Source of the DNA: JANXVY01 sp034408685
GTDB lineage: Bacteria; Pseudomonadota; Alphaproteobacteria; Rhizobiales; Hyphomicrobiaceae
DNA: 64,000 nt
NCBI GenBank assembly: GCA_034408685.1
Contig: JAWXCP010000039.1
Location: 1 to 64,000 of the forward strand
Direction: 5' to 3'
Shown here: one piece after another, positions 9,146 to 18,436 of the stretch
Layout of the letters: each line of letters begins with the position of its first letter
How positions within the stretch are numbered: position 1 is the first letter of the stretch
Translations under genes and position numbers: made by a program
Notes under the pieces: generated by a model
What the model was told of the DNA's origin: nothing
Seen by the model: the letters and a program-made list of their open reading frames with translations, nothing else
Database searches by the model: none

Positions 9146-10193
9146 TCAGCGCGCGACGACGTCGACACAATCGGTGATGCCGACCACCTTGCCGACGTAG
9201 GCAGCCCAAGCCTTGAACGCTGCCGCTTGGTCTTGCGCAAATTTCGCGGACGTAGGCTCTGCTCGTGATACTCGCCTTGATGGGTGTCACGTGGTTGAGA
9301 CACCGGCTAATGATCCGCTCGTCGACCCTGAGCCGCGCCATCCCGGTCGCGCATGTCCGTCGCAGATCGTGAATGACGAACGGCGGCATCTTCAACAACG
9401 GCTCTGTTGGAACCATCTTCATCACCCGTCTGCCGTCCACCACTTCGAATGACCGCTTGCGGCCTTCCAGAGCCCTTCGCAGGGCCTTGTCGATGTTTCG
9501 CTCATCGAAGGGCGCGTCTGTTCGCTCGCTAGGGAACACATACATCGCTGAGTCCGATAATGCGACGGCGCGCGTACACAAATGTGCGGCCAATGGCGAG
9601 AGCTCGACCGTATGCGGGGCGCTATTCTTAGTCCGCCCGCGAACGAGCTTGCCCTTAACTGTCTTGTCTCCCGGCAGATTGAACGTGGGCCGATCACTAT
9701 CGAGGCCAGCCAACTCTGTTTTGCGTGCTCCAACGATCTCCATCTTGCGGCAGCCGGTCAAAAGCAGCAGCTTCACCATGATCCGACGAGGCTCGTCGGG
9801 GAAGATGGCAGGCAATGCGTGCCACAGCTGAGCGATCTCGTCGTCGCAGAGATAGCGGTCGCGGCTTTCATTGCCGTGGTACTTTGGCAATTTGGCTGCT
9901 GGGTTGTCGCGCTCGATTTTGCCGTGCTCGATCGCCCAGTTGAAGATCCCCGAGATCAGCGTGCCGACCTTGTCCGCCTGTCGGGAGGGGGGGGGAGAGC
10001 CGCGACCAGCGACTGCCCCGACGACTTCCATGACATGTCCGCGCCGAACCTTGTCGACCTCGGTCATGGCGAGGGCCGTGTCATGCCCCTCGACATTCGT
10101 CAACACATCGACCTCTAGCGTTCGCTGATCCTGCTCCCATGTCTTGCGCTTGAACTTGGCGTAATCCTGCAGCCACATCAGCGCGATGAGCAT
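9146..10193 (-). pseudogene. P4-type tyrosine integrase, frameshifted and 5' truncated
   Basis: The main frame carries the core-binding region (RKTWEQDQRTLEVDVL), the first catalytic Arg in TGCRKMEIVGARKTEL, and the HDLRRT box (HxxR). Near 9240-9250 the frame is lost: the original C-terminus, FAQDQAAAFKAWAAYVGKVV and on to a stop at 9146, is intact but one base out of register. The arm-type DNA-binding domain expected at the N-terminus is missing. A run of nine G near 9987 is an additional weak point. It is likely the relic of an integrated element; no tRNA attachment site is visible nearby. Confidence 0.7.
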
Positions 10194-10321
10194 CAGAATT
10201 CGCACGGTAATATTCACACAAATTTCAAACAATGGGTTTGGTGAATTCGATTCCCCAGGAGGCTTGGCGCTTGGAGAATGGGGACATCGACTCGGTGCGG
10301 ATGCTATTTCGCCGTCCGAAC

Positions 10322-11320
10322 CTACTGGCGAACCCACTGGCCGTCAAAAGACGCACCGTTCCCACAAAGGTCAGGCTTGCATTCGCTGGTCGTTGTAACG
10401 TTCACAGCCGTTGTCCCCGGAACCCGGGAAATGCGCACCTCACATTTCTTCGGGTCGTCCAGTATCGCGATCAGTTCATCCCGATCGGCGCGCCAGGCAC
10501 CTAGGCCAACCCCACAGACTGCAGTCGTGCTATGCCGCACGGTCTCGATGCCGACATAAGAGGGACCGTCGTGGGGCTCCAGGATGGTCATGACGCCATC
10601 GGTTCCCTTGGCGCGCAGCTTGTATTCGCCCGAGAGTGCCGCGCCGCCAGCGCCGCCAACCACTTTCTTCCAATCGCACTCAAAATTTGTCGGAATGTCC
10701 GTCAACTTGGCGGCTGCCATGCAGGCGGCCGTGGTAGCGCGTGGGTTGGCGGGCGATGCCTTATCCGAAGCATCCGCTGCCGTGTTGCCGCCAGCGAGCG
10801 GCAAGGACGTGTCAGGCGTCGTGCACCCCGCTTTACCCTTAACTGCCACTCGGAACATGAGCTTGCCGTCTTTGACCACAGTCAGCTTACCTGATTCAAT
10901 TTCAACCGCGCCGAGTTTCATTTCGGCAAGCTTGACTTCCAGAATGACAAACTCGTTTGGTTCGGGGAGCTGGTAAAGCTGGTGTTCGAAAACGTTGTAG
11001 CCTGTCGTTTTCCCACCGGTCGCCACACGCTTCAGCACAGTGATCTGACCACCAATTTTTATCCGGGCCTGTTGCCGGACGTGATTTTGACCAATGAGCC
11101 ACTCATCGAACAGGTACGCGTACTTGTCTTGCGCAGGGTTGCGATCGTGTTGCCAGATCAGCACCTTGCAACCGCTGTGGCGGTCAACATCGGATCTTTC
11201 GAAAAGCTCGAGATCGACGTCTTTGGGTGGGGCTTGTGCCAATCCCGGAGACAACGGCAGCAGTAAGCTGAAGGCAACGAATCCAGCAAAGCCACGCAGT
11301 GGCGATTGGCATTGGAGCAT
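10322..11320 (-). CDS. Exported protein, paralogue A
   Basis: 332 residues with a signal peptide (hydrophobic FAGFVAFSLLLPLSPG, cut near LAQ). Start at 11320 has an AGGA site upstream. Residues 32-170 are closely related to the same region of the next gene: DVDLELFE, VDR..GC, WQH, DKYAYLF, RQQARIKIGG, LKRVATGGKTTGY. The C-terminal part, with paired Cys (CKPDLCGNG), differs from the paralogue. A periplasmic location is likely; no catalytic motif is recognised. It lies 58 bases downstream of paralogue B on the same strand, so the two could be co-transcribed after tandem duplication. Confidence 0.7.
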   Translation of the reverse strand: MLQCQSPLRGFAGFVAFSLLLPLSPGLAQAPPKDVDLELFERSDVDRHSGCKVLIWQHDRNPAQDKYAYLFDEWLIGQNHVRQQARIKIGGQITVLKRVATGGKTTGYNVFEHQLYQLPEPNEFVILEVKLAEMKLGAVEIESGKLTVVKDGKLMFRVAVKGKAGCTTPDTSLPLAGGNTAADASDKASPANPRATTAACMAAAKLTDIPTNFECDWKKVVGGAGGAALSGEYKLRAKGTDGVMTILEPHDGPSYVGIETVRHSTTAVCGVGLGAWRADRDELIAILDDPKKCEVRISRVPGTTAVNVTTTSECKPDLCGNGASFDGQWVRQ

Positions 11321-11378
11321 CGTCAGTCCTCGTGGAGCAATTCGTTCATTACGGTGACGCTGATAAGGCCCCGCTAGG

Positions 11379-12473
11379 TCACTTCGCCTTGTAGACCAGG
11401 GGGAAGTCCTGTGGGTTCAGTTTCCGACCGTCGCATTTGGCCTTCTCGCGAAATTCGACGAGCCGAAACCCACCCTCGTCTGTCAATTGATACCGTTCAA
11501 ACTGACCGCAATCTGAGCCGTTGCCTTCTGTATATACGGCGGTCACCGTCCGCGTTTTCATGTCCCATTTCGGGTCCATCAATGCATGATCGCCAAGCCC
11601 TCGGCTGACGCCTTTGGGCAGAGTCAAGGTCAGGAATTTGTAGTCGGCCGAAGGGTCAGGAATGTAAACCAGCGCGTAAACAACCGAAAACTTCGTGCCA
11701 TAATCGCCGCAGGGCAACTGCCAGATCGCTGATTCCTCAGAGAGCTGGAATGCCGTCACGCCCTTTTGCAACGTGGCCGGCTCGCAGCCGAACTGCTTCT
11801 TGGCCGCGTCCGTCATTTTGGCTGGGACTTGCGCGCGACGTACGGGGTAGCGCTCGAACATGCCCGGTCCGACTTCGCCAGCCGGTGGGTTCGCAGCCGG
11901 TACCGACGCGACCTTTTCCGCAAGCGGAGCGGCCTCAGACCTGCGAGGTGGTGCGGACTTTCGGCCGGTGTCGGGCGCGGCGGGCGTCATGCAGCCAGCG
12001 TTGCCTTTGACGGACGCACGGAACGGCGGCTTTCCATCCATGATGACAGTCAACTTGCCAGCTTCGACGTCGACTGCCTCGCCCTCTGGTTCGGCAAGCT
12101 TGAGTTCAAGCACAACGAACTCGTTAGCGGTCGGTAGTTGGTAGAGCTGGAACTCGTAAAGATCGTACCCCGTCGTCTTGCCACCTTTCGCAACGCGCTT
12201 CAGCGTTTTGTCGACACCGCTAATCTTGATGCGCGCTGGCTGACGATTGAAAGTCTGTCCGACCAGGGTTTCGGCGAACAGGTATGCGAACTTGTCCGTT
12301 TCAGGATCACGGTTGTGCTGCCACAACACGACCGTGCAACCCTTGCTGCGGTCGACTTCGGACTTTTCAAAGAGTTCCAAGTCGACGTCTTTGGGTGAGG
12401 TCTGTGCAGATCCTGGGGACGTGCTCGCCAGGAGACCGCAGGCAAGGAGCAGTGTAAGTCCGCGTTTGAACAT
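11379..12473 (-). CDS. Exported protein, paralogue B with DUF1176-like C-terminus
   Basis: 364 residues from ATG 12473, where a signal peptide starts (MFKRGLTLLLACGLLASTSP). Residues 30-165 repeat the N-terminal domain of the neighbouring gene (DVDLELFEKSEVDR, GKTTGYDLYEFQLYQLP). Residues 230-364 resemble DUF1176: an IWQLPCGDYG strand, GLGDHALMDPKWD, then GNGSDCGQFERYQLTDEGGF and a closing RLVEFREKAKCDGR. DUF1176 proteins are periplasmic and uncharacterised. Two linked paralogues with different C-terminal domains suggest domain shuffling after duplication. Confidence 0.7.
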   Translation of the reverse strand: MFKRGLTLLLACGLLASTSPGSAQTSPKDVDLELFEKSEVDRSKGCTVVLWQHNRDPETDKFAYLFAETLVGQTFNRQPARIKISGVDKTLKRVAKGGKTTGYDLYEFQLYQLPTANEFVVLELKLAEPEGEAVDVEAGKLTVIMDGKPPFRASVKGNAGCMTPAAPDTGRKSAPPRRSEAAPLAEKVASVPAANPPAGEVGPGMFERYPVRRAQVPAKMTDAAKKQFGCEPATLQKGVTAFQLSEESAIWQLPCGDYGTKFSVVYALVYIPDPSADYKFLTLTLPKGVSRGLGDHALMDPKWDMKTRTVTAVYTEGNGSDCGQFERYQLTDEGGFRLVEFREKAKCDGRKLNPQDFPLVYKAK

Positions 12474-12830
12474 CGTCAGCCCCCGAGTTGACGCCGATAG
12501 TGATTGCTGCAGCAAAGTCGTCGAAGTCATGCGGTCACGCAAACGGTTTTCCGACCTGCACCAACAGATATCATGAGGTTTCAAATCGCCGTCGGATCGA
12601 CACTACTGCCTTCGACTGGAGTTCTGTATGACCATGACCATCCCAACCATGCGGCCCATTCGGCAAGTACGTTCTCGACGCCACGCAACAGAAACTGGCG
12701 GAAGCCTCGTCCCGGTTTGATCTGCCCGGATCTGCCCGGATCTGCCCGAGTACCCGCTTGACGATCTGCTCTCTTAGTCTGTACCGACTGCTCTATTCCG
12801 CCGTTTTTAGCTATAACCGCGTCGCTTTTG
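12474..12830. other. Intergenic, with short tandem repeat
   Basis: No gene seen. Apart from the upstream region of paralogue B it contains the 10-bp tandem repeat at 12719. It borders an IS1182 remnant and looks like accessory filler. Confidence 0.35.
12719..12748. repeat. Tandem repeat, 3 x 10 bp
   Basis: Three exact head-to-tail copies of GATCTGCCCG. Role unknown; probably slippage in non-coding DNA. Confidence 0.9.
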
Positions 12831-13121
12831 TCAATGGCCCGCCGATCCTCCGGTTGACCTCGCCTGGATGCTTGGCGCGGCCGTTCGCGCGGCGGCCTTG
12901 GCTTCCGCCTCCAAGTTAGCCTTTGCCGCCCGTATCTTGGCGAGCCGCTTCGTTTTACCGGCGATCCAAGCGGGGCAACTCGTCGCCGCGCTTGGCGCCG
13001 TGCTTCGCGTTCTCCTCGGCATGATGAACCGCGACAAGTGATCCTTGGCCACGAAATCCTGCACGCCAGGTGGCAGAAACTGCGGCTGATCGAACTTCCA
13101 GAGGCGAAAATGCTTGCTCAT
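12831..13121 (-). pseudogene. IS1182-like transposase remnant with internal deletion
   Basis: The reverse strand starts MSKHFRLWKFDQPQFLPPGV and continues QDFVAKDHLSRFI, the N-terminus of IS1182-type transposases. It then jumps to a segment typical of the middle of the same family (GDELPxW-like, here ATSCPAWIAGKTKRL, then KIRAAKANLEAEAK). Only about 97 residues remain of a protein normally over 400 long, so both a large internal deletion and loss of the DDE region are evident. Confidence 0.6.
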
Positions 13122-13165
13122 GACAATAGAAAGAATCACTCTCAATCTACGAGCAACCGACTACT

Positions 13166-13209
13166 GGGGCGGGCTCATCTGGGACGGGCTCATCTGGGAC
13201 GGGCTCATA
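13166..13209. repeat. Tandem repeat, 3 x 15 bp
   Basis: Three copies of a GGGACGGGCTCATCT unit (first and last slightly altered), directly before palindrome A of the intergenic element at 13219. Confidence 0.85.
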
Positions 13210-13218
13210 GCGTAGCGT

Positions 13219-13385
13219 ATCTGACGTTTGGTTCCCGCTTGAGGCTTGTCCGTCAACCAAACGTCAGATGAAAAAACGACACTAGAATTGTACACTAGAA
13301 TCATACGCTTGCCCGTGTTCCTTAAGGTTTCCGACATTTGGTCACAACCGTGCTGCAGAGTGAACCAAATGTAGCAACCGGAACA
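13219..13385. repeat. Two-palindrome intergenic element, copy 1
   Basis: Palindrome A has a perfect 15-bp arm ATCTGACGTTTGGTT (13219-13233) paired with 13255-13269. Palindrome B has ACATTTGGT (13334-13342) paired with 13364-13372, with outer arms TGTTCC (13316-13321) and GGAACA (13380-13385). CACTAG-like spacers lie between them. A sequence running CGTATCTGACGTTTGGT then CCCGC recurs at 41514, where the same A-then-B order occurs. It lies in front of the NMG operon regulator. Confidence 0.75.
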
Positions 13386-13425
13386 GTAGTGTAACGGTGG
13401 ATCATAGGGCGTTTGGGCAATTGCG

Positions 13426-14085
13426 ATGGCCGTCAAGAAAAGTCCAGACGCGAACCTGCCGGGGCATCCGGCCGAAGAGAGCCTGGCGACCGGATCAGGC
13501 GCGCCTCAGGTCGTGGCCAAAAGCCTGGAGCAGGTGATCGGAGCGCGGGTTCGCGACAGCCGCAAATCTGCGGGTCTGACGTTGTCGGAATTGGCGCAAG
13601 CTGCCGAAATATCGACTGCCATGCTCTCGCGCATCGAGACAGGTCAGATCTCGCCATCGTTGGGTACACTCCAACTGTTGTCGGGCGCCATCAACATGCC
13701 GCTCTCGACGTTGCTGGCGTCACTCGAAGAAAGTCGCGGCTGCACATATGTGAAAGCCGGGCACGGTGTCTCCATCAGCCGTCGAGGAACCAAGGTTGGG
13801 CATCAGTACATCATGCTGGGCCAGCCACTGAGCGGACCCGTTGCCGTCGAGCCGTATCTGATCATCCTCGATCAATCCGCCGAGCCCTATACCAATTTTC
13901 GACACGAAGGCATCGAGTACCTTTATATGCTGACCGGCCAAGTCGACTATCGACACGGCGATCGCAGCTACGCACTCGCGCCCGGCGACAGCCTGATGTT
14001 CGACAGTGCCGAGTTTCACGGTCCAGAGGTCCTGCGAACGCTACCTGCGACTTACCTTTCCATTATTATTTACGCGCGATCTTGA
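13426..14085 (+). CDS. XRE-family regulator with C-terminal cupin
   Basis: 219 residues. Residues 36-95 form an XRE helix-turn-helix (VRDSRKSAGLTLSELAQAAE, then STAMLSRIETGQISPSLGTL). Residues 140-215 form a small beta-barrel cupin (HEGIEYLYMLTGQVDYRHGD, then ALAPGDSLMFD, with a final HGPEV). XRE-cupin proteins usually sense a small amine or amino acid and control the adjacent catabolic operon. The mgs-gma-mgd genes start 72 bases downstream on the same strand, so control of methylamine or N-methylglutamate use is the natural inference; the ligand is not visible in the sequence. Confidence 0.85.
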   Translation: MAVKKSPDANLPGHPAEESLATGSGAPQVVAKSLEQVIGARVRDSRKSAGLTLSELAQAAEISTAMLSRIETGQISPSLGTLQLLSGAINMPLSTLLASLEESRGCTYVKAGHGVSISRRGTKVGHQYIMLGQPLSGPVAVEPYLIILDQSAEPYTNFRHEGIEYLYMLTGQVDYRHGDRSYALAPGDSLMFDSAEFHGPEVLRTLPATYLSIIIYARS

Positions 14086-14157
14086 CGTCGCAATTGACAG
14101 GTGGCGCGCGTTCAATGTAAATATTTTTGCGTGCGACGCAAAATGGGTGCGCTTCCG

Positions 14158-15054
14158 ATGTGTGGAATTGTCGGTCTCTACTTAAAGGATACCAAGCTTG
14201 AGCCGCAGCTTGGCTCGCTGACGTCCGAAATGCTGGCCACGATGTGCGAACGCGGCCCCGATTCCGCAGGTTTTGCAGTCTACGGCGCGGCAGTCGAAGG
14301 GGAACTCAAGATCACGGTCCAGTCGGCGGACCCTGCCGCTGACTTCCCCGCGCTTGCCATGGCGGTAGAGGCGGAGTACGGGCGCCCGGTGCGCATCGAC
14401 GAACGCGCGACACACGCGGTCGTCCATGTTCCTGCAGACGCGCTCGGCACAGTGAAAAACGTCGTTTCACAGCACTGTCCAACAATCCGGATCATGGGGA
14501 TCGGCGAGGCCATCGAAATCTACAAGGAAGTCGGCTTGCCGACTGCCGTGGCATCTCGATTTGCGCTGTCTGAAATGTCCGGTACGCACGCGATCGGCCA
14601 CACGCGAATGGCGACCGAATCTGCGGTGACAACCAGCGGTGCGCATCCGTTCTCGACTGGTCTGGACCAGTGCCTCGTGCATAACGGTTCGCTGTCCAAC
14701 CACCACAACTTGCGGCGCGTGCTCCACCGCGAGGGCATGAGTTTCCAGACCGACAACGACTCCGAGGTGGCCGCCGGCTATCTCTCCTGGCGCATGCAGC
14801 AGGGGCTCAACCTGCAACAAGCGCTCGAGAAAAGCCTCGATGATCTCGATGGTTTCTTTACGTTCGTGGTGGGTACGAAAACCGGCTTCGCAGTTCTGCG
14901 CGATCCCATCGCCTGCAAGCCAGCAGTCTTGGCTGAAACAGACAGTTACGTCGCCTTCGGCTCTGAATATCGCGCGTTGGCAGGCCTACCCGGCATCGAA
15001 GACGCCAAGGTCTGGGAGCCCGAACCGGCAACCGTCTACTTTTGGGGGCGCTGA
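14158..15054 (+). CDS. mgsA: N-methylglutamate synthase subunit A (glutamine amidotransferase-like)
   Basis: 298 residues of the class II glutamine amidotransferase fold, GlxB-like. The start at 14158 is chosen because it makes Cys the second residue (MCGIVGLY), which becomes the N-terminal nucleophile after Met removal; starts further upstream in frame would bury it. Downstream motifs typical of the fold are GHTRMATES, HPFSTGLDQCLVHNGSLSN and TDNDSEVA. With MgsB and MgsC it forms an enzyme related to glutamate synthase that makes N-methylglutamate from glutamate and methylamine. The next gene starts two bases after this stop. Confidence 0.88.
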   Translation: MCGIVGLYLKDTKLEPQLGSLTSEMLATMCERGPDSAGFAVYGAAVEGELKITVQSADPAADFPALAMAVEAEYGRPVRIDERATHAVVHVPADALGTVKNVVSQHCPTIRIMGIGEAIEIYKEVGLPTAVASRFALSEMSGTHAIGHTRMATESAVTTSGAHPFSTGLDQCLVHNGSLSNHHNLRRVLHREGMSFQTDNDSEVAAGYLSWRMQQGLNLQQALEKSLDDLDGFFTFVVGTKTGFAVLRDPIACKPAVLAETDSYVAFGSEYRALAGLPGIEDAKVWEPEPATVYFWGR

Positions 15055-15056
15055 GC

Positions 15057-15743
15057 ATGCCAACGCTCGACCTCGCACTATCTTCGTTGCGCGACCTGAA
15101 CGGCGCGCTGCAAACCCATACGGACGGAAGCAACGACACGGCTTTCGAGGTATTGAACCCCCGCGGTCAACATGCCGTCGCCGTGGGCGTGAACGCACCC
15201 GTCACCATCGATGTTCGAGGCAGTGTCGGCTATTATTGTGGCGGCATGAACCAGCAAGCGCGCATCACGGTCCATGGCTCGGCTGGCCCCGGCGTTGGCG
15301 AGAACATGATGTCGGGCACTGTCACCGTGCGCGGTGATGCCAGCCAGTATGCCGGTGCGACAGGACGCGGTGGGCTGCTTGTCATCGATGGAAATGCCTC
15401 GTCACGCTGCGGCATCTCGATGAAAGGGATCGACATTGTGGTGCGCGGCAACGTTGGCCACATGTCGGCCTTCATGGCGCAAGCCGGTAATCTCGTTGTG
15501 CTCGGCAACGCAGGAGAAGCGCTAGGCGACAGCATTTATGAGGCACGATTGTTCGTGCGTGGCGACGTTACAAGCCTCGGGGCGGACTGCATCGAGAAAG
15601 ACATGCGGCCTGAGCATCATGAGGCGCTTGCGCGTTTGCTAGACGATGCCGGTATCACCGGCGTCGCAACCACTGAGTTCCGTCGCTACGGATCAGCCCG
15701 GCGTCTTTATACTTTCAATATCGACAATGCGGATGCCTACTGA
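15057..15743 (+). CDS. mgsB: N-methylglutamate synthase subunit B (GXGXG domain)
   Basis: 228 residues, matching the C-terminal beta-helix (GXGXG) domain of the glutamate synthase large subunit, GlxC-like. Repeated glycine turns are visible: VGYYCGGMNQQARITVHGSA, GPGVGENMMSGTVTVRGDAS, GAGNLVVLGNAGEALGDSIY-like. ATG 15057 follows a GGGGGCG site inside the end of mgsA. The stop overlaps the mgsC start by one base (TGATG). It provides the structural domain linking the amidotransferase and FMN domains in the heterotrimer. Confidence 0.88.
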   Translation: MPTLDLALSSLRDLNGALQTHTDGSNDTAFEVLNPRGQHAVAVGVNAPVTIDVRGSVGYYCGGMNQQARITVHGSAGPGVGENMMSGTVTVRGDASQYAGATGRGGLLVIDGNASSRCGISMKGIDIVVRGNVGHMSAFMAQAGNLVVLGNAGEALGDSIYEARLFVRGDVTSLGADCIEKDMRPEHHEALARLLDDAGITGVATTEFRRYGSARRLYTFNIDNADAY

Positions 15744-17071
15744 TGAGCTATCGCACGCCGCCGACCACGCCCCGCAAGTCCGCAACCTTCGACGATTACA
15801 CGTTGTCGGAAATCCGCCGCGCGGCCGCAACTGGGATCTATGATATTCGTGGCGGCGGCGCAAAACGGCGCTTGCCCCACTTCGACGACCTGTTGTTCCT
15901 TGGCGCGTCGATGTCGCGATATCCGCTTGAAGGCTACCGGGAGAAGTGCGCCACCAACGTCGTGCTCGGCACCCGTCATGCCAAGACGCCGATCGAACTT
16001 AAGATCCCGATTACGATCGCTGGCATGAGCTTCGGCTCGCTATCGGCCAACGCCAAGGAAGCGCTTGGGCGCGGGGCAACGCTGTCTGGCACATCGACCA
16101 CGACTGGTGATGGCGGCATGACGAACGAAGAACGTCAACATTCACAGTTGCTGGTCTATCAGTATCTCCCATCGCGGTACGGCATGAATCCAGACGATCT
16201 TCGCCGCGCCGACGCCATCGAGGTCGTTGTCGGACAAGGTGCCAAGCCAGGCGGTGGCGGCATGCTGCTTGGCCAAAAAATTTCCGACCGCGTGGCAGAG
16301 ATGCGAACGCTCCCTAAAGGCATCGATCAGCGTTCGGCCTGCCGTCATCCCGATTGGACTGGCCCAGACGATCTTGAAATCAAGATTCTAGAGTTACGCG
16401 AGATCACCGGTTGGGAAAAGCCAATCTATGTCAAGATTGGAAGTTCGCGGCCTTACTATGATGTGGCGCTGGCCGTGAAGGCTGGCGCCGATGTCGTCGT
16501 CGTCGACGGCATGCAAGGCGGCACGGCGGCGACCCAGGAAGTGTTTATCGAACACGTCGGCATTCCAACGCTTGGCTGCATTCGTCCAGCCGTGAAAGCG
16601 TTGCAGGACTTGGGGCTGCACCGCAAAGTGCAGCTCATCGTGTCAGGCGGCATTCGCTCGGGGGCCGATGTCGCTAAGGCGTTAGCGCTGGGGGCCGATG
16701 CGGTCTCGATCGGGACGGCCGCCTTGGTCGCGATCGGTGACAACGATCCGCAGTACGAGGCCGAATACCAGCAACTTGGCACCACCGCTGGCGCCTACGA
16801 CGACTGGCATGAAGGTCGCGACCCGGCCGGCATCACAACGCAAGATCCCGTGCTGTCTCAGCGCCTCGATCCAGCGCGCGCCGGCCGCCTGCTGGCGAAT
16901 TACCTCAAGGTGATGACGCTCGAAGCGCAGACGATTGCGCGCGCCTGCGGTCATAACCACGTCCACAATCTCGAGCCGGAAGACCTGTGTGCCCTCACCA
17001 TCGAGGCCGCCGCCATGGCGCACGTCCCGCTCGCTGGCACGACGTGGATACCGGGCACGGGTGGCTGCTAG
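15743..17071 (+). CDS. mgsC: N-methylglutamate synthase subunit C (FMN/Fe-S synthase domain)
   Basis: 442 residues of the FMN-binding glutamate synthase domain, GlxD-like. Visible signatures are PITIAGMSFGSLSANAKEAL, the TSTTTGDGGM loop, GQGAKPGGGGMLLGQKIS, VVVDGMQGGTAATQEVF, and the phosphate-binding LIVSGGIRSGADVAKAL with GADAVSIGTAAL. A C-terminal Cys pair region (ARACGHNHV) is present. It is expected to catalyse the amine-transfer step of N-methylglutamate formation. One-base overlap with mgsB supports translational coupling. Confidence 0.9.
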   Translation: MSYRTPPTTPRKSATFDDYTLSEIRRAAATGIYDIRGGGAKRRLPHFDDLLFLGASMSRYPLEGYREKCATNVVLGTRHAKTPIELKIPITIAGMSFGSLSANAKEALGRGATLSGTSTTTGDGGMTNEERQHSQLLVYQYLPSRYGMNPDDLRRADAIEVVVGQGAKPGGGGMLLGQKISDRVAEMRTLPKGIDQRSACRHPDWTGPDDLEIKILELREITGWEKPIYVKIGSSRPYYDVALAVKAGADVVVVDGMQGGTAATQEVFIEHVGIPTLGCIRPAVKALQDLGLHRKVQLIVSGGIRSGADVAKALALGADAVSIGTAALVAIGDNDPQYEAEYQQLGTTAGAYDDWHEGRDPAGITTQDPVLSQRLDPARAGRLLANYLKVMTLEAQTIARACGHNHVHNLEPEDLCALTIEAAAMAHVPLAGTTWIPGTGGC

Positions 17072-17128
17072 ATGCCGGATTGGTGGACGCGTTTTCAGTT
17101 GCGCCGCGAGCGGGAAAGAACCAGCGTA

Positions 17129-18436
17129 ATGAGCTTTGATCTGTCTGCAATCGCTAAAGAACGCGGCATTCGATACTTTCTGATTTCCTACACCGATCTG
17201 ATGGGCGGCCAGCGCGCTAAGCTCGTGCCAACGTCCGCCATTTCAGACATGCAGAAAGACGGCGCGGGTTTCGCGGGTTTTGCCACGTGGCTCGATATGT
17301 CGCCCGCTGACCCCGATCTGCTGGCGATGCCCGATGGTGCCGGCATGATCCAGTTGCCATGGAAAAGAGAGGTCGCGTGGCTCCCGGCCGATCTCACCAT
17401 GGGCAATGCCCCGGTTGGTCAGGCCCCACGCGTCGTCCTGAAGCGCGCGGTCCAGTCGTTCGCCGAGCAAGGGCTCAGCTTGAAGTCTGGCGTCGAATGC
17501 GAGTTTTTTCTGATTAATGCCGACGGCAGCGCAATCGCCGATGACAAGGATAATGCGGTCAAGCCGTGCTATGATCAGCAAGCGCTAATGCGCCGTTATG
17601 ATGTGATCGCCGAGATTTGCGACTACATGTTGGAATTGGGTTGGGGCGCTTACCAGAACGACCACGAAGACGCTAACGGCCAGTTCGAAATGAATTGGCA
17701 TTACGCCGACTGCCTCGTCACAGCCGACCGTCATTCGTTCTTCAAGTTCATGGTCAAGTCGGTCGCCGAAAAGCATGGGCTAAGGGCGACCTTCATGCCC
17801 AAGCCGTTCTCCAACTTGACCGGCAATGGGTGCCACGTCCATGTCTCGGTCTGGGACCCAAGCGGTAATCGCAATTTGTTCGCCGATGACAGCAATGAGT
17901 TGGGTTTATCCGCCGGAGCCTACGCCTTTCTAGGCGGCATCCTGCGCCACGCGGGAGGCTTGGCTGGGATCACCAACCCCACAGTCAATTCCTACAAACG
18001 GATCAACGCGCCGCGCACCATTTCGGGCGCCACCTGGTCGCCCAACACGGTCACCTGGACGGGAAACAACCGGACCCACATGGTCCGTGTGCCGGCTCCT
18101 GGCCGGTTCGAGATCCGGCTCCCCGACGGCGCTGCAAACCCGTATCTCTTGCAAGCCGCCCTGCTTTCGGCCGGTAGTACTGGCATGGCCACCAAGGCTG
18201 ACCCCGGCCCGCGCTACGACATCGACATGTACGAGCAGGGCCATACCGTGAAGAATGCGCCAAAGCTTCCGCTCAACTTGCTTGACGCGATTCGTGGCTT
18301 TGAGCGCGACGAGGTATTGACGGGTGCGCTCGGGGCTGAATTCTCGAAGTCATACGTCAAGATGAAGACGATCGAGTGGAATGCCTACAGCGCGCATCTT
18401 TCGGAGTGGGAGCGGCAGAACACCCTCGATGTTTGA
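17129..18436 (+). CDS. gmaS: Gamma-glutamylmethylamide synthetase (glutamine synthetase type III-like)
   Basis: 435 residues of glutamine synthetase fold. The start at 17129 (MSFDLSAIAKERGIRYF) matches where this family begins; an in-frame ATG at 17072, right after the mgsC stop, would add 19 residues. Conserved blocks include VECEFFLI (metal-binding Glu), NGQFEMNWHYAD, the FMPKPFSNLTGNGCHVHVS ATP/metal region, and RFEIRLPDGAANPYLLQAAL. It ligates methylamine to glutamate using ATP, giving gamma-glutamylmethylamide. Context decides the call over ordinary glutamine synthetase: it sits between mgsABC and mgdABCD. Its end overlaps the next start by eight bases. Confidence 0.88.
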   Translation: MSFDLSAIAKERGIRYFLISYTDLMGGQRAKLVPTSAISDMQKDGAGFAGFATWLDMSPADPDLLAMPDGAGMIQLPWKREVAWLPADLTMGNAPVGQAPRVVLKRAVQSFAEQGLSLKSGVECEFFLINADGSAIADDKDNAVKPCYDQQALMRRYDVIAEICDYMLELGWGAYQNDHEDANGQFEMNWHYADCLVTADRHSFFKFMVKSVAEKHGLRATFMPKPFSNLTGNGCHVHVSVWDPSGNRNLFADDSNELGLSAGAYAFLGGILRHAGGLAGITNPTVNSYKRINAPRTISGATWSPNTVTWTGNNRTHMVRVPAPGRFEIRLPDGAANPYLLQAALLSAGSTGMATKADPGPRYDIDMYEQGHTVKNAPKLPLNLLDAIRGFERDEVLTGALGAEFSKSYVKMKTIEWNAYSAHLSEWERQNTLDV

